From positions 216,875 through 280,874 of the forward strand of contig NZ_SISB01000002.1 of assembly GCF_004310295.1 (NCBI RefSeq): a stretch of 64,000 bases of DNA, in the 5' to 3' direction. Below the pieces are notes generated by a model. That model was not told the DNA's origin, ran no database searches, and saw only the letters and a list, made by a program, of their open reading frames with translations. The position numbers and the translations under genes were made by a program. Each line of letters starts with the position of its first letter. The first letter of the stretch is position 1. Source of the stretch: Pseudomonas sp. BGI-2 (GTDB lineage: Bacteria; Pseudomonadota; Gammaproteobacteria; Pseudomonadales; Pseudomonadaceae). This document shows positions 58,008-64,000 of this stretch, piece by piece.

Positions 58008-58589
58008 TCAGTGCTGCAACACAATGCGCCCGCGACTCAAGTCTGCGAGCTGCGTTTGCAAGGTCGTGATCTGCTCTTTGCCGATCGCCAATTGCAATTC
58101 CACGCCATCGGCGGTGAAGGTTTCTTCCACCACCAAACCACCCGATTCCGCGACCCGAAGTTTCACCAGCGCCAACTCGCCAAATGCACAGGCACAACTC
58201 ACCGGCACCCGGCTAATCAGTTCGACTTTTGCCGCGCCTTGCAGGCACTTGTTGGCGCCGCCGCCATAGGCCCGGGCGAGACCACCGGTGCCCAGTTGAA
58301 TGCCGCCGTACCAACGAATCACCAGCACCGCGACCTGATCGCAATCCTGCGCTTCGATGGCCGCCAGAATCGGTCGTCCTGCAGTGCCGCTCGGTTCGCC
58401 ATCGTCATTGCTGCGGTATTGATCGCCGAGCTTCCAGGCCCAGCAGTTGTGCGAGGCGTTCAAATCGCTGTGCTGATCGATGAATGCCTGGGCTTCAGCG
58501 GGGCTGGAGATCGGTGCGGCGAAGGTGATGAAACGGCTTTTGCGAATCTCTTCGCGGTATTCGCAAAAACCGCTGAGGGTAAAAGGCAT
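58008..58589 (-). CDS. yigZ: YigZ/IMPACT-family protein
   Basis: A 193-residue UPF0029 protein (YREEIRKSRFITFAAPISSP; DDGEPSGTAGRPILAAIE; VLVIRWYGGIQLGTGGLARAYG). The family is related to the eukaryotic translation regulator IMPACT and may bind RNA or ribosomes. It is not part of the purine pathway by function. It begins 7 bases after the TetR gene stop on the same strand. Confidence 0.92.
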   Translation of the reverse strand: MPFTLSGFCEYREEIRKSRFITFAAPISSPAEAQAFIDQHSDLNASHNCWAWKLGDQYRSNDDGEPSGTAGRPILAAIEAQDCDQVAVLVIRWYGGIQLGTGGLARAYGGGANKCLQGAAKVELISRVPVSCACAFGELALVKLRVAESGGLVVEETFTADGVELQLAIGKEQITTLQTQLADLSRGRIVLQH

Positions 58590-58596
58590 AAGTGTC

Positions 58597-59247
58597 TTAG
58601 ATAACTGGCGTGAGGCCGCAGCCCTTGAGGATGATGCGGATCAGGTTGTTGCCGGCGTCTTCCATGTCTTGTTTTGTCAGCTTGGTGCGACCGCTGACAC
58701 GGCAGATCTGTGTGGCGAAGTCGGCGTAATGCTGAGTGCTGCCCCACAGAAGGAAGATCAGGTTAACCGGATCGACCGGGTCCATCTTGCCGTCGTCGAT
58801 CCACGCCTGGAACACCGCCGCCCGACCCTGAAACCAGGCGCGATAGTCCTGGTTGAAATACTCGGTCAGGCATTCGCCGCCACTGATCACTTCCATGGCG
58901 AAGATCCGCGAGGCTTGCGGCTGGCGACGGGAGAATTCCATTTTGGCGCGGATGTAACGCGTCAGCGCTTCGGCCGGATCATCCTCGGCGGTCAGGGTGT
59001 TGAAAGTGCTGTCCCACAACTGGAGGATGTTGCTCAACACCGCCACGTACAAACCGAGTTTGTTGGTGAAGTAGTAATGCAGGTTCGCCTTCGGCAACCC
59101 GGCATTCAGAGCGATGGTGTTCATGCTGGTGCCTTTGAATCCGTGACGGGCAAATTCGTCTTCGGCGGCTTTGATGATGGTCTCTTCGTTCTTCTGACGA
59201 ATGCGGCTGGCAGGTTTGCCGCCGTGAGCGGGGACTTCAAAGGTCAT
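58597..59247 (-). CDS. TetR-family regulator, RutR/YcdC-like
   Basis: A 216-residue regulator: N-terminal helix-turn-helix (IIKAAEDEFARHGFKGTSM, NTIALNAGLPKANLHYYFTN) and a C-terminal domain (SRIFAMEVISGGECLTEYF, LLWGSTQHYADFA) of the RutR/TetR_C_13 type. RutR senses uracil, which fits the beta-alanine genes nearby. That ligand is inference. The start ATG at 59247 is preferred over the longer frame. Confidence 0.88.
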   Translation of the reverse strand: MTFEVPAHGGKPASRIRQKNEETIIKAAEDEFARHGFKGTSMNTIALNAGLPKANLHYYFTNKLGLYVAVLSNILQLWDSTFNTLTAEDDPAEALTRYIRAKMEFSRRQPQASRIFAMEVISGGECLTEYFNQDYRAWFQGRAAVFQAWIDDGKMDPVDPVNLIFLLWGSTQHYADFATQICRVSGRTKLTKQDMEDAGNNLIRIILKGCGLTPVI

Positions 59248-59352
59248 AGGCACTTCCGAACAGGATGGGTGGGTGCAACCAAATGCGTTGATAGCGCACC
59301 CACAGGCTTCAGACAAGTCCCGACGCGATAAAACCTGAACACCCCAGATCCC

Positions 59353-59472
59353 TGTAGGAGCGAAGCTTGCTCCGGGCGGCGTTCCGACGAAGGCGTCTTA
59401 ACATTCAGCATTGATGTTGATTGAGCCGACGTCTTCGTCGGAACGCCGCCCGGAGCAAGCTTCGCTCCTACA
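59353..59472. repeat. REPIN with extended arms, second copy
   Basis: TGTAGGAGCGAAGCTTGCTC continues CGGGCGGCGTTCCGACGAAG; about 39 bases are perfectly mirrored. The internal part is the same as in the repeat at 52108-52225, although the outer heads differ (GTAGG versus GTGGG). Confidence 0.88.
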
Positions 59473-59486
59473 GTGCATGTTGGTTC

Positions 59487-60407
59487 TTAGCGGGTTGCGG
59501 CAAGACTCTCCAGAAAGCTTTCCAGCACCAAATGCGGGCGACGGCCCTTGCGCGTGACCGATGCGAGGCTCAGGTCATAAAAGCGCGCCTTGGGTTTCAG
59601 CGCACGCAATCGACCTTGCTGCACCCAGAGGCTGGCGTAATGGTCCGGCAGGTAGCCGATGTAGCGCCCGGTGAGGATCAGGAACGCCATGCCTTCGCGG
59701 TCCGAGGCACTGGCGGTGCAATTGAGTGCCTGGTAGTGCGCCTGGATTTCTGCCGGCAAACGAAAGGTCGGCGCGATGGCGTCCTGACTGTTGAGGCGCT
59801 CGTCGTCCAGCTGCTTGTCGTCGACATAAAACAAGGGGTGGCCGACCGCGCAATACAGCAGCGAGCGTTCGCTGTAGAGCGGCTGATATTCAAGCCCCGA
59901 CAGCGCACTGGCCTGTGGCACCACGCCGACATGCAGGCGTCCGTCGAGCACACCTTGTTCGACTTCGTTGGGCGCGATCATGCGGATCTGAATCTGTACG
60001 TCCGGCCCGCGTTCCTTCAATTGCGCGAGGGCATGGGTGATGCGCATGTGGGGCAGGGTGACGAGGTTGTCGGTCAGGCCGATAGTCAATTCACCGCGCA
60101 GATGCTGGTGCAGACCGTTGACCTCGGTGCGGAAACTTTCCAGCGCACTTAATAGTTGCAACGCCGATTGGTAAACCTCGCGACCTTCTTCGGTCAGGGA
60201 AAACCCGGCGCGACCGCGTTGGCATAAACGCAGGCCGAGGCGTTGTTCCAGATCGCTCATTTGCTGGCTGATGGCCGAGCGACCGATTCCCAGCACCGAT
60301 TCCGCCGCGGAGAAGCCGCCGCATTCAACGACGCTGCGGAAGATCCTCAATAAGCGGATATCAAAGTCGCTGACTTGTGCGAGTGGATCGGGACGGCGGC
60401 TACTCAT
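59487..60407 (-). CDS. bauR: LysR-family regulator of beta-alanine catabolism (BauR-like)
   Basis: A 306-residue LysR regulator (FDIRLLRIFRSVVECGGFSAAESVLGIGRSAISQQMSDLEQ). It is divergent from the beta-alanine transaminase gene with a 124-base gap. In P. aeruginosa the gene at this place, PA0133, is BauR, activator of the bau operon (from memory). Sensing of beta-alanine or a derivative is likely. Confidence 0.85.
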   Translation of the reverse strand: MSSRRPDPLAQVSDFDIRLLRIFRSVVECGGFSAAESVLGIGRSAISQQMSDLEQRLGLRLCQRGRAGFSLTEEGREVYQSALQLLSALESFRTEVNGLHQHLRGELTIGLTDNLVTLPHMRITHALAQLKERGPDVQIQIRMIAPNEVEQGVLDGRLHVGVVPQASALSGLEYQPLYSERSLLYCAVGHPLFYVDDKQLDDERLNSQDAIAPTFRLPAEIQAHYQALNCTASASDREGMAFLILTGRYIGYLPDHYASLWVQQGRLRALKPKARFYDLSLASVTRKGRRPHLVLESFLESLAATR

Positions 60408-60531
60408 AGTTTAGTGGTGGCCTGACTGAACGTTAGAAGAGTTGGATTTCATCGACTTTATCCCCGTGGCAATTTAGCTGCAAGAACGCTTTTGATCTCT
60501 ATGCCGCTTATTGCCCTGCGAGGTTTTGCCC

Positions 60532-61881
60532 ATGAACTTGCCCGAAAACGCCCCGACTTCCCTGGCCAGCCAGCTCAAGCTCGATGCTCACTGGATGCCC
60601 TACACCGCCAACCGCAATTTCCAGCGCGATCCGCGACTGATCGTGGCGGCTGAAGGCAGTTGGCTGACGGACGACAAGGGTCGCAAGGTCTACGATTCGT
60701 TGTCGGGTCTGTGGACCTGTGGCGCCGGGCATACTCGCAAGGAAATCCAGGAAGCCGTCGCCAAGCAACTCGGCACGCTCGATTACTCGCCAGGTTTCCA
60801 GTACGGCCATCCGTTGTCGTTTCAACTGGCCGAGAAAATCACTGATCTGACGCCGGGCAATCTGAACCACGTGTTCTTCACCGACTCGGGTTCCGAGTGC
60901 GCCGACACGGCAGTGAAAATGGTGCGTGCTTACTGGCGCCTGAAAGGCCAGGCCACCAAGACCAAAATGATCGGCCGTGCCCGGGGCTACCACGGAGTGA
61001 ACATCGCCGGCACCAGCCTTGGCGGTGTGAACGGCAACCGTAAGATGTTCGGTCAGGCGATGATGGACGTCGATCACTTGCCGCACACGTTACTGGCGAG
61101 CAATGCCTACTCCCGTGGCATGCCGACAGAGGGCGGAATCGCGCTGGCTGATGAACTGCTCAAGCTGATCGAACTGCATGATGCTTCGAACATCGCTGCG
61201 GTGTTCGTCGAGCCAATGGCCGGTTCCGCTGGCGTACTCGTTCCGCCGCAGGGCTACTTAAAGCGTCTGCGTGAAATCTGCGATCAGCACAACATCCTGC
61301 TGGTGTTCGACGAAGTGATCACAGGTTTTGGCCGTACCGGTTCGATGTTTGGTGCTGACAGCTTTGGCGTGACCCCGGACCTGATGTGCATTGCCAAGCA
61401 AGTCACCAACGGCGCGATCCCGATGGGCGCTGTAGTTGCCAGTTCCGAGATTTATCAGACGTTCATGAACCAGGCGACGCCGGAGTACGCGGTGGAATTC
61501 CCGCACGGTTATACCTACTCCGCACACCCTGTTGCTTGCGCGGCTGGCCTGGCCGCACTCGATCTTCTGCAAAAGGAAAACCTGGTGCAGAGCGTGGCCG
61601 AAGTCGCGCCGCATTTTGAAAATGCGCTGCATGGCCTGAGGGGCTCGAAAAACATTATCGACATTCGTAACTACGGTCTGGCCGGGGCGATCCAGATCGC
61701 ACCACGTGACGGCGACGCCATCGTGCGTCCGTTTGAAGCGGGCATGGCGTTGTGGAAAGCCGGGTTCTACGTGCGCTTTGGCGGCGATACCCTGCAGTTC
61801 GGCCCAACCTTCAACAGCAAGCCCCAAGACCTTGATCGCCTGTTCGACGCGGTCGGCGAAGTGCTGAACAAAATCGACTGA
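60532..61881 (+). CDS. bauA: Beta-alanine:pyruvate transaminase (omega-amino acid transaminase)
   Basis: A 449-residue class III PLP aminotransferase. It transfers the amino group of beta-alanine to pyruvate, giving malonate semialdehyde. The PLP lysine is Lys289 (IAKQVTNGAIP). DSGSECADTAVKMVRAYWR, GYHGVNIAGTSLGG and FDEVITGFGRTGSMFG are family segments, and the start MNLPENAPTSLASQL matches the P. putida/P. aeruginosa enzymes. The ATG at 60532 is chosen over 60511 for its GAGG site. The product is taken up by the next enzyme. Confidence 0.95.
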   Translation: MNLPENAPTSLASQLKLDAHWMPYTANRNFQRDPRLIVAAEGSWLTDDKGRKVYDSLSGLWTCGAGHTRKEIQEAVAKQLGTLDYSPGFQYGHPLSFQLAEKITDLTPGNLNHVFFTDSGSECADTAVKMVRAYWRLKGQATKTKMIGRARGYHGVNIAGTSLGGVNGNRKMFGQAMMDVDHLPHTLLASNAYSRGMPTEGGIALADELLKLIELHDASNIAAVFVEPMAGSAGVLVPPQGYLKRLREICDQHNILLVFDEVITGFGRTGSMFGADSFGVTPDLMCIAKQVTNGAIPMGAVVASSEIYQTFMNQATPEYAVEFPHGYTYSAHPVACAAGLAALDLLQKENLVQSVAEVAPHFENALHGLRGSKNIIDIRNYGLAGAIQIAPRDGDAIVRPFEAGMALWKAGFYVRFGGDTLQFGPTFNSKPQDLDRLFDAVGEVLNKID

Positions 61882-61945
61882 TATTCCTTTCTATATAGAG
61901 GCGTCCTTTGAAGGGCGCCTGTGGACAACTTTTCTGGAGCCCCGC

Positions 61946-63439
61946 ATGAGCCTTATCCCGCATTTGATCAATGGCGAACTGGTGACCGAAGACGGTCGCA
62001 CGGCTGACGTGTTCAACCCGTCCACCGGCCAGGCGATCCACAAGCTGCCGTTGGCCAGCCGCGAAACCATTCAGAAAGCCATCGACTCGGCCAAGGCTGC
62101 GTTCCCGGCCTGGCGTAACACGCCACCGGCCAAACGTGCGCAGGTGATGTTCCGCTTCAAGCAGCTGCTGGAACAGAACGAAGGGCGTATCGCTCAACTG
62201 ATCAGCGAAGAACACGGCAAGACGCTGGAAGATGCGGCGGGTGAATTGAAGCGCGGTATCGAGAACGTTGAGTTCGCTTGCGCAGCGCCGGAAATTCTCA
62301 AGGGCGAATACAGCCGTAACGTGGGTCCGAACATTGATGCCTGGTCGGACTTCCAGCCGTTGGGCGTGGTGGCCGGTATTACCCCGTTCAACTTCCCGGC
62401 CATGGTGCCGCTGTGGATGTATCCGCTGGCGATCGTCTGCGGCAACTGCTTCATCCTCAAACCGTCCGAGCGTGACCCAAGTTCGACGCTGTTGATTGCT
62501 CAATTGCTGCTGGAAGCCGGTCTACCAAAAGGGGTGCTGAGCGTAGTGCATGGCGATAAGGCTGCGGTGGATGCGCTGATCGAAGCGCCGGAAGTCAAAG
62601 CGTTGAGCTTTGTGGGTTCGACACCGATTGCCGAATACATCTACGCCGAGGGCACCAAGCGCGGCAAGCGCGTTCAGGCACTGGGTGGCGCGAAGAACCA
62701 TGCGGTGCTGATGCCGGATGCGGATCTGGATAACGCGGTCAGCGCACTGATGGGCGCGGCCTACGGTTCTTGCGGTGAGCGTTGCATGGCGATTTCGGTG
62801 GCCGTTTGCGTCGGTGATCAGGTGGCGGATGCGTTGGTGGCCAAACTGGTGCCGCAGGTCAAAGCACTGAAAATCGGTGCCGGTACGACCTGTGGTCTGG
62901 ACATGGGGCCGCTGGTTTCCGGCCAGGCTCGCGACAAAGTCAGTGGCTATATAGAAGACGGCGTTTCTTCTGGTGCGACCTTGGTGGTGGATGGTCGTGG
63001 TCTGAGCGTTGCCGGTCATGAGGAAGGCTTCTTCCTGGGTGGCTGCCTGTTCGATAACGTCACGCCAGAGATGCGCATCTATAAAGAAGAGATCTTTGGG
63101 CCGGTGCTGTGTGTCGTTCGGGTCAATAGCCTGGAAGAGGCGATGCAGCTGATCAACGATCACGAGTATGGCAATGGCACCTGCATCTTCACCCGTGATG
63201 GGGAAGCGGCGCGGTTGTTCTGTGATGAGATCGAAGTCGGTATGGTCGGCGTCAACGTGCCGTTGCCGGTGCCGGTGGCTTATCACAGCTTTGGCGGCTG
63301 GAAGCGTTCGCTGTTCGGCGATCTGCATGCGTATGGCCCGGATGGCGTGCGTTTCTACACCCGTCGCAAGGCCATTACCCAGCGCTGGCCACAACGAGCG
63401 AGCCATGAGGCATCGCAATTCGCATTCCCTAGTTTGTAA
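61946..63439 (+). CDS. mmsA: CoA-acylating malonate/methylmalonate-semialdehyde dehydrogenase (MmsA family)
   Basis: A 497-residue NAD- and CoA-dependent aldehyde dehydrogenase. In this setting it most likely turns malonate semialdehyde into acetyl-CoA and CO2, the role of PA0130 (BauC). The catalytic cysteine is in YGSCGERCMA. The usual general-base Glu of aldehyde dehydrogenases is absent, as in CoA-acylating members. VAGITPFNFPAMVPLWM is diagnostic. It is 64 bases after bauA, in the same operon, and a strong terminator follows. Confidence 0.94.
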   Translation: MSLIPHLINGELVTEDGRTADVFNPSTGQAIHKLPLASRETIQKAIDSAKAAFPAWRNTPPAKRAQVMFRFKQLLEQNEGRIAQLISEEHGKTLEDAAGELKRGIENVEFACAAPEILKGEYSRNVGPNIDAWSDFQPLGVVAGITPFNFPAMVPLWMYPLAIVCGNCFILKPSERDPSSTLLIAQLLLEAGLPKGVLSVVHGDKAAVDALIEAPEVKALSFVGSTPIAEYIYAEGTKRGKRVQALGGAKNHAVLMPDADLDNAVSALMGAAYGSCGERCMAISVAVCVGDQVADALVAKLVPQVKALKIGAGTTCGLDMGPLVSGQARDKVSGYIEDGVSSGATLVVDGRGLSVAGHEEGFFLGGCLFDNVTPEMRIYKEEIFGPVLCVVRVNSLEEAMQLINDHEYGNGTCIFTRDGEAARLFCDEIEVGMVGVNVPLPVPVAYHSFGGWKRSLFGDLHAYGPDGVRFYTRRKAITQRWPQRASHEASQFAFPSL

Positions 63440-63451
63440 GTAGAAGGGAAG

Positions 63452-63477
63452 AAGGCCGGCCCCTTGGGGCCGGCCTT
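63452..63477 (+). terminator. Intrinsic terminator after mmsA
   Basis: AAGGCCGGCCCC, TT loop and GGGGCCGGCCTT form a perfect 12-bp stem 13 bases after the stop. The T-run is short. Confidence 0.85.
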
Positions 63478-63528
63478 TGCGTTTCAGGGGCTTTTTTGAC
63501 CTATATGACAGAATTGTGAAAATAGGTG

Positions 63529-63556
63529 TTGACGGCAGATTCTGGAAGTCTATAAT
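63529..63556 (+). promoter_or_regulatory. rRNA operon promoter P1
   Basis: TTGACG (63529-63534), 16-base spacer, TATAAT (63551-63556), then a GC-rich discriminator. Confidence 0.85.
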
Positions 63557-63731
63557 TCGCCCCACTTCCGGCGCAGTCGAAACGGAAAACTCCTTGGTAA
63601 ACAATGAGTTACGCGGTTTTCGACAGCGAGTTGCTTCAGGTCATCGAAGCCCAGAAGGAGTTGAAAGAGCAGGGTTGTGTGGCTCTTTTAACGGTTCGAT
63701 CTTCTCGGTCGAAAGCGGTGCAAAAGAGGTG

Positions 63732-63759
63732 TTGACAGCAGCGAGTAACGCTGTAGAAT
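63732..63759 (+). promoter_or_regulatory. rRNA operon promoter P2
   Basis: TTGACA (63732-63737), 16-base spacer, TAGAAT (63754-63759), followed by CGCCTCCCGC. Confidence 0.88.
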
Positions 63760-63840
63760 TCGCCTCCCGCTAACGAGAGATCGAAAGCGCAAGTGGTTGA
63801 AGTTACAAAGGAAACTTTGAAAACTTCTTAAAATAACCGC

Positions 63841-63868
63841 TTGACAGCAACAGAGGCTGCTGTAGAAT
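63841..63868 (+). promoter_or_regulatory. rRNA operon promoter P3
   Basis: TTGACA (63841-63846), 16-base spacer, TAGAAT (63863-63868), followed by a GC-rich discriminator GCGCGCC that is typical of stringently controlled promoters. Confidence 0.9.
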
Positions 63869-64000
63869 GCGCGCCTCGGTTGAGACGAAAGATCTTAACC
63901 AACCGCTCTTTAACAACTGAATCAAGCAATTCGTGTGGGTGCTTGTGGAGTCAGACTGATAGTCAACAAGATTATCAGCATCACAAGTTACTCCGCGAGA
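63869..64000 (+). ncRNA. rRNA operon leader with boxA antitermination site
   Basis: CGCTCTTTAACA at 63904-63915 matches the boxA consensus bar one base and is followed by sequence normally found ahead of pseudomonad 16S. The 16S gene itself begins beyond the window. Confidence 0.82.

Larger units (their letters stand above)
63440..64000. other. Terminal 561 bases: terminator, then rRNA operon promoters and leader
   Basis: After the mmsA terminator come three promoters, a boxA and leader RNA, and no protein gene with a ribosome-binding site. The window ends before the 16S rRNA gene. Confidence 0.85.

Overview
This 64 kb window is chromosomal DNA of a fluorescent-group Pseudomonas. Four things point there. 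The coding is dense and G+C-rich. Gaps between genes carry many REP/REPIN-type inverted repeats with GTAGGAGCG or GTGGGAGCG heads. Classic pseudomonad gene sets are present (accBC-aroQ, dsbD, speA, copA-cueR). The right third also carries relatives of the P. aeruginosa PA0130-PA0148 purine and beta-alanine catabolism genes. Those correspondences are from memory, not from a search.

Layout. 1-5 kb: the start of prmA, an aroQ-accB-accC operon and dsbD. 5-9 kb: a chemoreceptor downstream of a two-receiver diguanylate cyclase. 9.2-12.1 kb: four overlapping genes around an orphan type VI secretion hcp, in visibly less G+C-rich DNA. 12.2-16.6 kb: housekeeping (DUF2333, NUDIX, YciH, speA). 16.9-19.0 kb: an orphan, shortened vgrG with a DUF4123 adaptor gene and no obvious cargo gene. 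19-23.4 kb: MATE transporter, MazG-like hydrolase, cmoM, two DUF4136 lipoproteins. 23.7-26.1 kb: an autotransporter. 26.3-31 kb: MaoC hydratase, FabG-type reductase and thiolase, plus a bile-acid:sodium-symporter-family protein with a divergent AraC regulator. 32-35 kb: a dCache chemoreceptor and a RIO-type kinase. 35.5-41.8 kb: two MFS exporters around a copper module (copA-cueR, copZ) with two CueR-type promoters. 42-45.6 kb: small redox and regulator genes.

45.8-63.4 kb reads as a nucleobase and beta-alanine region. It holds adenine deaminase, a 2-oxoglutarate-type dioxygenase, a BMP-family purine-nucleoside-type binding protein, 8-oxoguanine deaminase, an ABC importer (two permeases and a double ATPase), a TetR regulator, a BauR-like LysR regulator, beta-alanine:pyruvate transaminase and malonate-semialdehyde dehydrogenase. 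The likely logic is uptake and deamination of purines, with beta-alanine (a pyrimidine breakdown product) converted to acetyl-CoA. The window ends in the leader of a ribosomal RNA operon, with three tandem promoters and a boxA, just before the 16S gene.

The best candidates for undescribed biology are the hcp-centred four-gene module, the cargo-less short vgrG pair, a cluster of three perfect DnaA boxes in a gene-free stretch, a MerR-type promoter that drives a membrane-protein gene rather than the regulator, and two REPINs with unusually long arms.
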